A DNA stretch of 64,000 bases from Uranotaenia lowii (lineage: Eukaryota > Arthropoda > Insecta > Diptera > Culicidae): assembly GCF_029784155.1 (NCBI RefSeq), contig NC_073693.1, positions 353,342,591-353,406,590 of the forward strand, read 5' to 3'. The number at the start of each line of letters is the position of its first letter. Position 1 is the stretch's first letter. Positions 11,130 to 22,053 of the stretch are shown piece after piece. The translations under genes and the position numbers were made by a program. The notes below the pieces were generated by a model that saw only the letters and a list, made by a program, of their open reading frames with translations, did not search any database and had not been told where the DNA came from.

Positions 11130-13358
11130 ATGTCGAGAAGTACGCTGAAGGCTTTGCAAAAACGTGAGCGGCAGTTATATGTGATTTTTGATGGTACTGA
11201 TAGATTTATCCAAACATATCACATCGGTAGTGATCGGTGCCAGTTAAGCTCAAGGTTGCAAGTGATTGATACAGTGTACAGCGAGTTTTTCGAAATTCGG
11301 AGCAAGATCGAAATGTTGCTGGATGAAGCGGCCGAGAAAGAGCAGAAAGATGCTGACAGCGAAGTCAAAGGGGAGATTGCAAAACAGCGCGAAGAAGAGA
11401 ACGACAAAATTCTGCAGCAGTTTGATGACCGATACTTTGCAATTCGAGGTGACCTCCTTAGACTTCAAGGCGATAAGGATGCCTTAGGGGTAAACACAAC
11501 CAGCAACCAGAGTCAGTCTGCGTCAGGAAATACGTCAAGAGTAAAGCTGCCCGAGATTCGTCTGCCATCCTTCAGCGGAACAATCAGAGAATGGGTTACA
11601 TTTAGAGATTCGTTCCGTAGTCTCATTCACGACAACGAGCAATTGACAAAAATGGACAAGTTCACCTACCTCCGGTCCTCTCTGCATGGTGATGCACTGA
11701 AGGAAATAAATAACATCGAGCTGTCAGAGGCAAACTACGACGTCGCCTGGAAAATGTTGGAAGTCCGCTACGAGAACAAAAAGTTAATTGTCAAGGCTCA
11801 TCTCGACGCTCTCTTCGCCCTCGAACCGCTTAAAAAAGAGAACTACGACGGTCTGAACTTCCTCATCAGCGAGTTTGAGAAAAACTTGATGATGTTGCAG
11901 AAAATCGGTGAGCCCACGGAGTCTTGGAGTACAATACTAGTCTACATGTTGTGCGCTAGACTAGATTCTGCAACATTGCGCCAATGGGAGACGCATTACG
12001 GATCTAAGGAGGTCCCAACGTACGAAGAGCTGCTACTGTTCTTGCAAGGTCACTGCTCAGTTCTCCAATCAATCACCTCTGCAAGAAGTCCACCATCCGA
12101 AGCACGTCAGACAAGATCAACAGTGTGCAATACAACCATCCGGTCGGATTCACGATGCCCGTTCTGTAGCGAAACATGGCACTCACCGTTTCACTGCCAG
12201 AGATTCCTTCGATTGAAGATATCAGAACGTGTTGAAGCAGCCAATCGAAGTCGAGTCTGTCGAAATTGTCTACAGCCTGGACATTTTGCGACAAACTGCA
12301 CTCGTAGCAGTTGCCGATTATGTCAACAAAGGCATCACACAATGTTGCATGCTACGCGATCCTCCGTTCCGAATCCGTCGAATCCGAGACTCAGTCAACA
12401 GTCAATTGCACAACCCTCTAATCAAGAAAGCACCCATATTTATCCACAGCAAGCTTATCAACAGCAAAGTCACACCATGCCAATAGTTACGGAAACACAC
12501 ACTCAAACACAAAATGCAACACACAATTCACCAAATACAAGCACACCGCCAACGCCAAGCACATGTCAAAACTACGTCGCACTACCTGTTAAGTCCGCTT
12601 CGAATATTCTGCTCCCTACCGCTCTTGTAAAGATTAAGGACCGTTACGGTAACGCTCAGATTGCTACAGCCTTGTTAGATTCTTGTTCGCAGCACTGCCT
12701 AATGTCCCAAGAGTTTTCGAACAAGCTGAAGTTGAAAGAAGCGCCTACATATTTGTCAGTTCAGGTTATTGGGTTGGCTCAGTCGGTTTCGACTAAGTCC
12801 ATACATGCTGAAGTCTGTCCACGTTCGCCAAAAATATCTAATTTCCAAGAAACTATGCAGTTTTTCGTGTTACCAAACCTTACACTACATCTACCTTCGA
12901 CGTCGTTTGATCCTTCGTTCATGTCGCTTCCCGATTCTGAATTGTTAGCTGATCCTTTCTTCCACGAGTCAAAGCCAATTGATGTCATCATTGGTGCCGA
13001 GTATTACTTGGATTTGATGAAAACTGAACGAAGAAGGGCCACGAAGAATGGTCCTACACTCCAAAATACAGTTTTTGGTTGGATAGTGTCAGGTCGAGTG
13101 GTCGAATCTCATCAAAACGTTTCTCACACCTTAGTTGGTTCTACAAGCAACTACAGAAATCGCTTATACGATTCCAGAAGCTGGAAACATGTACGAGCAC
13201 TAGCTCCATTGAAGAATCGATATGTGAAAAGATTTTCCACGAACCCACAGTCAGAAATGAATCAGAACGTTTGGTCAGAACCCTACCCAAGATTGAGTCA
13301 GTTTTATGTCAGAAGTTATTCAAAAAATGTGTCAGAAAACCTACTGAAGTACCGTTGA
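11130..13358 (+). CDS. BEL/Pao Gag-protease polyprotein
   Basis: An intact 742-residue ORF from an ATG, in one frame as usual for BEL/Pao. A charged coiled-coil-like N-terminus (1-120) is followed by the BEL Gag core (about 138-310, DUF1759 type, with LPSFSGTIREW and YLRSSLHGDAL). Three Cys/His zinc knuckles follow (about 342-404, including CRNCLQPGHFATNC). The retropepsin-like part (DUF1758 type) has ALLDSCSQHC near residue 515 and VIIGAEYYLDL near 619, then TVFGWIVSG. The catalytic motif is D-S-C, not the usual D-S/T-G, so protease activity is uncertain. It stops where RT should start. Gag would package the element RNA in the cytoplasm; polymerase and integrase must come from elsewhere. Confidence 0.9.
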   Translation: MSRSTLKALQKRERQLYVIFDGTDRFIQTYHIGSDRCQLSSRLQVIDTVYSEFFEIRSKIEMLLDEAAEKEQKDADSEVKGEIAKQREEENDKILQQFDDRYFAIRGDLLRLQGDKDALGVNTTSNQSQSASGNTSRVKLPEIRLPSFSGTIREWVTFRDSFRSLIHDNEQLTKMDKFTYLRSSLHGDALKEINNIELSEANYDVAWKMLEVRYENKKLIVKAHLDALFALEPLKKENYDGLNFLISEFEKNLMMLQKIGEPTESWSTILVYMLCARLDSATLRQWETHYGSKEVPTYEELLLFLQGHCSVLQSITSARSPPSEARQTRSTVCNTTIRSDSRCPFCSETWHSPFHCQRFLRLKISERVEAANRSRVCRNCLQPGHFATNCTRSSCRLCQQRHHTMLHATRSSVPNPSNPRLSQQSIAQPSNQESTHIYPQQAYQQQSHTMPIVTETHTQTQNATHNSPNTSTPPTPSTCQNYVALPVKSASNILLPTALVKIKDRYGNAQIATALLDSCSQHCLMSQEFSNKLKLKEAPTYLSVQVIGLAQSVSTKSIHAEVCPRSPKISNFQETMQFFVLPNLTLHLPSTSFDPSFMSLPDSELLADPFFHESKPIDVIIGAEYYLDLMKTERRRATKNGPTLQNTVFGWIVSGRVVESHQNVSHTLVGSTSNYRNRLYDSRSWKHVRALAPLKNRYVKRFSTNPQSEMNQNVWSEPYPRLSQFYVRSYSKNVSENLLKYR

Positions 13359-13379
13359 TGTTCGAGAAAAACGATCACG

Positions 13380-13970
13380 TTAATCTATTCTTTCCTTACC
13401 CTCTCCCAAAACTGCTGGACTGAACATAATGCAAGTTAAGCTGCAAAAATGCTTGAAATCGAAATTAAGCGCAATTTGATTCAAACCCTACTGAAATTTC
13501 GTTTAACTCCACATTACAATTCATACCGTTTGAAGACCCCTAGCCTAAATATCTTAAGTTCCCCCATAGCGCTTGAAGAATCATACCCTTTTAAGAAATC
13601 CGTATTGCTTGAATGATCTTACACATATCGTCTGAAGTATCATACATTCACACCTTTTTGAGCACCTACCCTATCGTTTGAAGTATCTCAATTGCTTGAA
13701 GTACCCTACCAAAGCCTTTGAAGTTCACCATTAGCTGAAGAACTATGCGCATACCGTTTAAAGAAAAATGGCCATCACGTTTAAGTTCACCCATATCGCT
13801 TTGAAGTTTTCTCATGTCGTTTAAAAAAAAACCCTATCGGATCGAGGATCCCATCGTCTGAAGACATCGAACCTAACCAAATCGTTTAATCATCATGATT
13901 CTGAAAACCCTTATTTTGAAAAACATCTTGAACCTACAGCGATTGATTGAATCACAGTGATGCATTAAGA
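13380..13970 (+). repeat. Degenerate cgtttgaag repeats after gag-pro
   Basis: About 20 imperfect copies of a unit like ccatatcgtttgaagt (variants cgcttgaag, cgtctgaag, cgtttaag) are spaced 20-35 bp apart. The region is non-coding and replaces the start of pol. It resembles the leader repeats in style but has a different unit. Confidence 0.65.
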
Positions 13971-14700
13971 AAACTCTCACCCAGGCGTTTTAAATTTTGA
14001 AAGGTTTTGTAATTTGATACACTTCACCCCGGCATGCTTGTCAAAAGGTTTTGGCTATCCCCACTACTCTAAGGAGCTCCTCGAAAAACTTTTAGAAGGA
14101 TGTCATCAATCTATCCAAGTTTATCAGACGTTCGTATCAGCGTGGGCGGAGGCCCTGTGCCTCCGCATGCAGGGAAGTCCTCGTTTATTTAAGTAAATTC
14201 CGAAAAACTAAGCACGTTCAATTGACTTCAGATTACTCCATGGGTCGATCGAGTACGAGCCAGCCTCCACGCCAGCTGTTGGTCCAAAGCAACTACACCA
14301 AGAGGCCTAGTTGGGCGTATATGGGCCACCAGGTCCAGCCATCACTACAAGCCTTTGAATCGCACCATGCAGTTCGACACAGGATGTAATATCGGGCAAT
14401 TGGGCTCACCCACGGGACCACGAGCCTACCGGATCCTTTGCAAGTCATCATCAAACCATCCACAATACACGATCCGACCCGTAGATCTGCGAAAATGAAG
14501 ACCCACCGTCATCCAAGGCCCACTCTATTCACACATCGTCCTGTGAACATCGAATCCATCCGTTTCACCACCGAGAAGACGGAACCTGATTAACCGAAGT
14601 CGCTTGCATCCCGTAGCGTCGAGTTAGAAACAGCAACAAATGGGTCTGGAAGAGGATCTCGAGTCAGGTCGCATGAAATTTCATCAATAGTGTTGTTAGT
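13971..14700. other. Element interior, no recognisable pol
   Basis: This is where RT and integrase would lie in a full-length BEL element. No RT motif, RNase H or integrase HHCC/DDE pattern is seen in any frame. A 60-codon ORF at 14014-14196 has no recognisable feature. Confidence 0.55.
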
Positions 14701-14706
14701 ACTCAC

Positions 14707-14805
14707 CTTGTTTACACTGAAGAACAGCTGCAGAAATCATCACATCGGCCTGATTCAACGACATCATATCGATAGCTATTGCACACGAAGATAGAAGAAC
14801 TGCAA
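14707..14805 (-). other. Antisense exon-like segment inside BEL element 1
   Basis: On the minus strand a 12-T pyrimidine tract ending in CAG precedes 14805, and a gtgagt donor follows at 14706. The 99-bp segment between is open in one frame (begins AVLLSSCAIAIDMM, ends VLQCKQ) and is phase-symmetric. Full splice signals on the strand opposite to the element's RNA suggest captured host genomic DNA rather than retroelement sequence. The protein family is not recognised. Confidence 0.35.
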
Positions 14806-15286
14806 CTGAAAAAAAAAAATCATCATTATCACTTTCATCGGAAATTATTGTCCCGTTGCCCCGATGCACTACAATCAACTACAAGTTCACCAAATATGCA
14901 CTTCATACACTCCATAGTCTCTTCGGTCGTACCGCTCCAGATTGGGAAAGCGAGGATAAAATTAATTGCCCAGCAATCGAAGCGAACATCTGCAGTTCAG
15001 CGGCAGCAGCAGCGGCAACAGTTCCAGTGGTTCTGATCGAGTCAAGAAGAAACGGTTTCGGTCAATCAGCAACAACAAAACACTACATTACACCGCACAC
15101 TACAATAGTTTTTTAGCAATAAATAAGATCCAAAGAAAACGCAATAATTTGCACCACACAACACACAGTGAACTAGTAGGTATCGTTAGAAAGGTACCGT
15201 TAGGAGAAAAACTGTAAACAAAACAGAAAGTTTGTAAACATATACCGTTATAAATTTTGAAATGATATTTCAAGGCGGGCGGCGTA

Positions 15287-15711
15287 TGTTTGAGTGTAAA
15301 CTCACCGCTCAGTAGTGGTAGTAAGGGAAAGAGTTGACACTTCCCGACGGGAATTTAGACCTACCCGAAAGCGATCTAAAGGAGCTTTCGGGAGAAACAA
15401 GCTCTGTTCAGAACAAGGAGAAAATGCACAGAGAGTAAAATTCATGCTATTTTCTCAGTTTACAATATACTTACAAAAGCTTGTGAATGTGTTGATAGTA
15501 ATAATAGGGAATTTGTTTATATTCATATTTTCTGTTTTCGCCACTTTTTACACAACACAGTTGAGACACAGTTCAAACGAAACCACCGCCGTGTTAAGAT
15601 CGCTGTAATAAAACCCCCAAATCGAACCGAAATAAACTTGCGTTTGAAGTTAAAATCAAATCGTCGCGAGTTTTCAAAGTTTGTCCGAAACAGTGTTCCG
15701 GTGCCTAAACA
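15287..15711 (+). repeat. 3' LTR of BEL/Pao element 1
   Basis: Identical to 9402-9826 by eye across all 425 bases. It is followed at 15712-15716 by CTAAT, matching the bases before the 5' LTR. Confidence 0.95.
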
Positions 15712-15716
15712 CTAAT

Positions 15717-16101
15717 GATGAACATTGGTCTTTATATTCACCATACCAGGAAAAATATCCAAATTTAATTTTGATATCTGTTATTTGAAAGATTTTTAAT
15801 AAACATGATGAGGCAGGGCGAAGCCCGGCATGTCCGTTTATCTTTAAGCCTATTTCATATTGTTTTTAAATTATGTGTAGTTAACATCACAATACTTTTA
15901 AACAAATTTCTATGTTGAATTCGAAAACATAACTTGAATATATACGGAAATATTTGGATTTCCTGAATTTCAAATAGATTCAACTATTCACAAGAATGTC
16001 AGAATGTATCTGGCAGCACTGCGCGTAGCAATACATGTTTCCATCTGTGAAGTAAAATAGAAGTGTTTTCACGTGGAAAACACTTACGGGGGCTCTTGAA
16101 T
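15717..16101. other. Non-coding flank
   Basis: AT-rich sequence. A small hairpin-forming block (gggcgaagcccgg near 15816-15828) resembles repeat termini seen in insect genomes, but no element could be delimited. Confidence 0.4.
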
Positions 16102-16314
16102 CGTTCGTCGCCACGGCAACCATATTCGGGTGACGGGTGTATTTCCTGGGGGGCCCCGTCACATCAAAAAGCAGGTGACGCTCTCTTACTCGAGTTAGCC
16201 GCTCAGTTTAGCCACACGTTGCAAATCTGGGAACTCTCCCTCTTTTCTTTCTCGCTCCCAGAAATTCTTTGGGCCCGGCTAGTAAAACTACCAAGATGAG
16301 CGTGGCGACGAACG
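16102..16314. repeat. Short element with perfect 14-bp inverted ends
   Basis: cgttcgtcgccacg at 16102-16115 is repeated as its exact reverse complement at 16301-16314. The 185 bp between are non-coding and GC-richer than the surroundings. It may be a MITE; no target duplication was found next to the repeats. Confidence 0.4.
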
Positions 16315-16424
16315 TGTTAACACGAATGTGTACGTTAACGTTTTCGAGTTACAAAAGATTCTTCTTAATGTGTGCGTCTTACCCCTAGTTCCCCTACATC
16401 TGTTGTAGTACATCGATGTTAACT

Positions 16425-16487
16425 CTTGGGCTCGAACTCGCGGACATCGCGGATCTCACTTGCCAACTGAGCTACATCACATGCCCT
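16425..16487 (-). repeat. tRNA-like SINE head
   Basis: On the minus strand a GGGCATGTGATG start is followed by a good pol III A box (TAGCTCAGTTGGC) and, about 35 bases on, a B box (GAGTTCGAGCC). Spacing fits a tRNA, but the arms do not pair as a full cloverleaf. It is best read as the tRNA-derived head of a SINE or a tRNA pseudogene. Confidence 0.5.
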
Positions 16488-16499
16488 GCAACCCCTTTG

Positions 16500-18510
16500 A
16501 TGATATTCGAGAGTTACAAAGAAAAGACTGACACTTGAGAGAAAAAATTAACATGGTGTGCGCCGTTTGTTGCTCTGAAGCGTCGTCAAAGAAGAAAAGA
16601 GTCGTGAATTCCCGCGAAACTAAATGTTATCGGGATCTGGTAGGTAATTCTAAATTTTGATGAAAGTGGAATTTCTCAAGACAGAATTTTGCGGAAAAAA
16701 CCATTGCCAAAAAAATTAACTTATTTATTTCCTCTTAAACTCGAGGCTTTAAGCCCTCGACGTCATTACTGTACTCGATGAAAATCCTCTTTTGCAACTT
16801 GTTGCATAAAAATCTTTCGTTCTATGTTTTGGGTTAGTTAAACACAAATTATTTATATTGTTCTAACCCAAATGAATGAGGCCTACAGAATGTTACTTGT
16901 GTAAACTAAAAAAAAAACAACATTAATTTGATTTCCACACATTCTTTACATATTCTTGAGGTTTCAGAATTTTTCCGGTTCCACCAATTTGCTCATCCGA
17001 TTGGCCACAGCTGGACCCAGGGCCCGTCTCATGATTATTCATTCACATCTTTATATTGCCCCAGAGAAGGTTGCGCAAAAGATCACCGTCTGGCTGACTG
17101 GCTCCGAAAGGTTAAGAATTATTGTGTTTCTGCAAATGGGGCCTTCCACCCACAACTTCTTCTTGAGGCCATTCGTGAGTGGGTGGGTCGGCTGATTGCG
17201 TGGCAGATAAAGACGTGAGTGAAGAGATGTGATGATGTGAGCGTAGGGCGGTGAATGAGCCCGGGTGTTAACGAGATGGAATTGGATGAAGACCTTTTTG
17301 ATGGATGGATGCAGAAATTGAAAACGAAATAATAAAAGAACGGATGTAGCCCCTCATTGTTGCTCTTCGGTTTGCCTCGGTGTGAACAGTTTATTTCATA
17401 AAATTATTGGGTTTGAAACGATCCTGAGTTTTTTTAAAGGTGTCTTTTTTATCGAAAAAACTGAAAACCTATCGGCGATTCAAAAAAATATTCTATTGAT
17501 CAATTCTTAAATACAATTGAGCTGTTATTTTTTTAAATTTAGACTGATTGGAAATACTTTAAAATGGGCATCATTAATTCGTCATTGGGAAATATGATCC
17601 CTTAAGCTCGTTAAAATCGATTCTTTTCTAAGTCAACAATGTAAAATCGACCTTTACCCCGACCTGTCGTGTCCCATAAATTTCAACAATTTATTTTGTT
17701 GCCACAGGACCCGACGAAAGGATAACGAAAGAACTTCAGCTGACTTTTCAGCTTCCAAATCCCTGCCGGATGTTTCGTCTCGTCCTTCCTCGGATCACTT
17801 TTCTTACCCTTGTCGATTTAGCTCTTAATTTAATTCTCTGCTCCGGGTCTTTGGCCGGATTGAAGCTGCTGCTGACCACTTTGGAGAATTATTCAGGTGT
17901 GTGGAGGTGGCTTTTCTGCTTTTTTACTTTCCTGTAAAACGCGGAGGATGATTTCAGGTAAAAAAAATGGATCCTTCCAAATGGTATTTTCCCTTCCCGG
18001 GAAAGAATAAGCAAACGATTCATCCGACCGTCATCGTCGGGTGAAGCCACAGAAACCTTCTTCTTCCGGTGATCAATCATGGGAAATTGAATTGATCTGG
18101 AATTGCTGGAGCCGAATAGCGATTCCAGGTGCGGTATTTCATCACTCATTGTCATCCGTGTGCAATCGCCATTGATGGTTCCAGGGATAGTTTGTGTTTC
18201 GCCGTAGGAATTGGAATACTTAATGGAGGTTCACCGGAGAAAAACCCAGACTGTAGAGAAACTTACAAGTGAGAACGGTACTCATGACAGTAATAATTTA
18301 TAACCGATCAGATAAATTCATCAGTTGATGGAAACTACTTTACATCCGATAAGGGGATTGGACGACATACTAAAGTTGAGTTCGTTGGATGGAATTGAAT
18401 GCTAAAAAGAAAGGAACAAGATTAGACTAAAAAGTAACATGTATTATGGAAAATAAATAAAGAACAAGAAACAAGCAACATTGGACAAGGCAAAGGGAAC
18501 AAGGAAAAAC
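16500..18510. other. Intergenic stretch, no gene seen
   Basis: Only short ORFs with non-protein composition. No splice-site pairs bounding an open frame and no delimitable element were found. Confidence 0.55.
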
Positions 18511-18519
18511 GAACAAAGA

Positions 18520-19275
18520 ATAAGGAACAAGAGACAAGGAAAACAAACAAAGAACAAGGAACAAGAAACAAGGAACAAGGAACAAGAAACAAGGAACAAG
18601 GAACAAGCAACAAGGAACAAGGAACAAGGAACAAGGAACAAGGAACAAGGAACAAGGAACAAGGAACAAGGAACAAGGAACAAGGAACAAGGAACAAGGA
18701 ACAAGGAACAAGGAACAAGGAACAAGGAACAAGGAACAAGGAACAAGGAACAAGGAACAAGGAACAAGGAACAAGGAACAAGGAACAAGGAACAAGGAAC
18801 AAGGAACAAGGAACAAGGAACAAGGAACAAGGAACAAGCAACAAGGAACAAGGAACAAGGAACAAGGAACAAGGAACAAGGAACAAGGAACAAGGAACAA
18901 GGAACAAAGAGAACAAGGAACAAGGAACAAGGAACAAGGAACAAGGAACAAGGAACAAGGAACAAGGAACAAGGAACAAGGAACAAGGAACAAGGAACAA
19001 GGAACAAGGAACAAGGAACAAGGAACAAGGAACAAGGAACAAGGAACAAGGAACAAGGAACAAGGAACAAGGAACAAGGAACAAGGAACAAGGACCAAGG
19101 AACAAGCAACAAGGAACAAAGAACAAGGAACAAGGAACAAGGAACAAGGAACAAGGAACAAGGAACAAGGAACAAGGAACAAAGAGAACAAGGAACGAAG
19201 AACAAGGATCAAGGAACAAAAAATAAGGAACTAGGAACAAGGAGCAAGGACAAAGGAACAAGGAACATGGAGCAA
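18520..19275. repeat. 7-bp tandem array (aacaagg)n
   Basis: About 100 copies of a 7-bp unit, nearly perfect in the middle and degenerate at both ends (ggatcaagg, ggagcaagg). Occasional variants such as aagcaac and an aagagaac phase break (about 18905 and 19185) are shared and may mark secondary duplications. Because 7 is not a multiple of 3, all frames cycle through the same few codons and stay open, which produces long ORFs on both strands that are not genes. Confidence 0.97.
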
Positions 19276-20118
19276 GGAAGAAGGAACGAGGATTATGTCG
19301 ATGTTAATGTTGAAAATATTGGACTAACAAATCAAAACTTAATTCATTATTAGAATTGTCATCAATTTTACATACTGCAGCTGAACACAACTACTCTGAA
19401 ATAAATTAATTTCCAAGAAATGAGCAACCATCCAAACCAATTTTAAACTAGAATCGTCCTAGTTAACGTTTCAAGCTGCAACAACTGGGCAACTATTATT
19501 ATTTCAACCAACCTAGCCCTGTCAATGACATCCGGGACCGGTCGGGTGCTCGATCCGGAGAATAATTGATATGTCAACAACTTGTTACAATCGGTCGTAC
19601 CGGATGTGTTGCGTTTTGGCAGCAAAGCTTCAACCGGCCAGGGACTCGGTTTGTGCATTGCAGTTTGGAGTTGGTATTCAATTGAAGTTGGTTGAATTTG
19701 TTGAAACTACGGCAGGCGAATAGATGTAACCGAATGACTCGACCGAAATGTTAATGAAACTGGGAGCTCATCGAGTTTAACTTTCAACTGTTTTGTTTCT
19801 GGTTTGGGGGTATTTTGAATGCAAAGCTTTTAATATTGGTCCCACGAGGCGTCCGATAGACTAACTCGAATTTTTAAACGAATGCTACTTACGATAAGTT
19901 TTATCTTAAAATTGGGAAAAATATTCAAAAGAACCACAAAAATTTCAAACTTTAAAAAAGGCAAGAAATTTTCAATGTTTTTTTTTAAATGTTAAGTGTG
20001 TGTGTCTTCAAATCGACTCAGTCTCATGAGACATGCTCAAGCTTCAATTTGAACTCAATTAAATTTTACATATGTATATGCAAACGACAGTGTTTTAGGA
20101 AGAATTGGTAAAGTATTA
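19276..20118. other. Intergenic stretch, no gene seen
   Basis: AT-rich, with short ORFs only. Confidence 0.5.
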
Positions 20119-20195
20119 GCCGCAGCTCGTGGCATAGAGGATAACCTTCAAGTCGTGTAAGCCAACGGTCGTGAGATAGAATCCCGATCACGGCA
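20119..20195 (+). repeat. tRNA-like SINE head
   Basis: A 77-bp tRNA-like segment starts gccgcag and ends cacggca, with an A-box-like tggcatagagg near 20130 and a B-box-like gatagaatcccg near 20175. The B box is mutated, so it is a SINE head or tRNA pseudogene rather than a working tRNA gene. Confidence 0.4.
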
Positions 20196-20439
20196 TACAT
20201 AGTACACTTAGTATGGGTTGGGGATTTTAGCATTTGTAAGACGCTGGCCATGATATCTTCTAAAGATGTACGCTTTAGAGTAAAGTTAAAGGAATGTCTT
20301 CGTTTCAAAAAGTTTTGAAAATAACCAAAAAATCATTTCTCGTATCCATATAAACCCTGTAAAATTTGGTTCCATCTCTTGAATTTTGCTTAAAAAGGAC
20401 ATGGAGTCGCTAGTGTTTTCTTAATAACTCCCATAGCGG

Positions 20440-20744
20440 TGATGATTGATGATGACAGCTGATGATGGTAAACACGGTACAGATGTTTACATCATCACAC
20501 TGTGAAACCAAACAACTCAATTTAGATTCGTGGAAACTCAGCAGTGTTGCCAGATATTCTGAGTGGTTAGTTGAGAATATCACACGAAAATGAGAAAACT
20601 AATAAGTGAGGATATCACTTCAGTGAATAATGTAAATAACTATCGCTTATGTTATAAGTAGTTATTTAAGGTTTTGACGAACAAAACGAATAGATATTAA
20701 CTCTATTCCACCACTGAAACCTGCGTTGATTACTCATTTCAACA
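20440..20744 (+). repeat. 5' LTR of decayed copia
   Basis: Starts TGATGATTG and ends TTTCAACA, directly before the copia primer-binding site. The first 131 bases match 23330-23460 at about 93-95% by eye. The seven bases before the TG (atagcgg) are also shared, so the true boundary could be slightly earlier. Confidence 0.7.
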
Positions 20745-20992
20745 GGTTTTGGGCCCAGATACCTCCGGATACGGAAATGAAGAGTTAGTGAGAGGGGTAC
20801 TATCAAGTTCAATAGACTTGCGATTAGCAAGTGCTCCAGCAGCCAGAGCAGAAGGACCAGCCACCAGCCAGAGGACCACCACAGAAGACCAGCCAGCTGA
20901 TGGAGGACCGCCAGCACAGAGACCATCCAGCGAAATATCCCAGGCAAGCCGGGAGGTTCCGTCAGATGTTCAGTTCGGGGAGGTTCGTGGAC

Positions 20993-22053
20993 CGAGAGGG
21001 TTACTCTCGATGTCGTCACGAATCAGGCTGCGGTTAGCAAGCGTGAGGTCACGTCCGACGGCCGGGAGGAGTCTCAGGATCCGCAACCGGGCTGCGCAGA
21101 GGTGGACAGGTCCAGCTGAAGCAACACTCTGGATTGATTGGGTGGTGCGGATAGTCGAGAGGGTTGAGCTCGTTTTTTGTTGTGCGCTGTGGTCAGCAAT
21201 TATGAACTGATCCAAGTGCAGAGGACCACCAGCGTAGAAGATCGCCAGTGCAGAGGCCGCGAGATGCTTTAGGTCAGCCAGAAGGTTTCACTGGAGTTCA
21301 AGGCCAGAAAGGCGGGTTTCGAGAGGGTTACTCTCGATGTCATCACGAGTCACGCTACGGTTAGCAGCATGAGTTCATTTCCGACGGCCTTGAGGAGGAC
21401 TCTCGGGATCTGTAATCAGAATTAGTCAGTATCGGTTGCAAAAAGCTGCTTGTCGAGAGGGTTACTCTCGTGATGTGGAGCTGCACTGTGAGCAGTACGC
21501 GTGAGCTCATCCAAGCCTAAAGTACGATAGTACGACCACTGACCATACTGACTGGACACTCGATTTCGTTTTCTGGATAATTTTTCCAGAAAAAAAAACA
21601 AAAAAAAAACATTTTTCCAACAGTACGCAATGTCGATTCCAGAGTGCGCATCGATCGATTTGAAGAAATGCTATCCCAGTTAGGAAATGCCACCCAACTT
21701 TAAAAATAAAACACGCAATTTCTACGATAAAATCGGGCTAAACAGGACCATTTTTCCTACAGGGCATTTTTTTCAGGTTCGCCACCTGCCGTCGGTATTG
21801 CGAACCTGCAAAAGCTGTCAACAAAAAAATAGACAGAAAATGGTTGAATTTTTGTTCTAAGAGTCAAGTCAGTGTGGTCAGTGGTACGATTGTGGCTTTG
21901 GAAATGTTTTAGGCGACGGTTAGTTGCCAGCAATTTCAGCAACGCATCAGAGCGATCGAACTCATGCTGCTGAATGTTGCTCTCCGGCTTCTTGCAACGT
22001 TGAAGCAGCGGAACGAAACTCTATAAAACTGAAAGTCGAGAGGATTTTTCTCG
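20993..22053 (+). repeat. Repeated hairpin cgagagggttactctcg
   Basis: The 17-base palindrome with a GGTTA loop (6-bp stem) occurs exactly at 20993-21009, 21320-21336 and 21455-21471; a fourth mutated copy is at 22037-22053. Each lies in a longer degenerate unit that also carries gtcatcacga, cggttagca and gagctgcactg blocks. The repeats fill the copia interior where gag should be. Confidence 0.7.

Larger units (their letters stand above)
9402..15711 (+). mobile_element. BEL/Pao LTR retrotransposon 1, gag-protease only
   Basis: A complete 6,310-bp insertion. Two 425-bp LTRs, identical by eye, start TGTTTG and end TAAACA. The flanking CTAAT at 9397-9401 and 15712-15716 is a 5-bp target duplication. 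A primer-binding site lies two bases inside the 5' LTR, and a purine-rich tract (about 15270-15283) precedes the 3' LTR. One intact ORF encodes Gag and protease. There is no reverse transcriptase, RNase H or integrase between 13359 and 15286. Identical LTRs indicate a recent insertion, so it was probably mobilised by enzymes from a full-length relative. Confidence 0.93.

Noticed and set aside
13400..15280. Hidden RT or integrase in BEL element 1
   Set aside because: No RT catalytic motif, RNase H or integrase zinc/DDE pattern was found by eye in any frame. A profile search would settle it.
18422..19353. Long ORFs on both strands over the 18.5-kb array
   Set aside because: They come from the 7-bp repeat, which stays open in all frames. 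The products are simple 7-residue-cycle peptides with no gene signals.
16425..20195. Two functional tRNA genes (16425 minus, 20119 plus)
   Set aside because: Boxes A and B are present or near, but arms do not pair well and the B box at 20175 is mutated. Recorded as SINE heads or pseudogenes instead.
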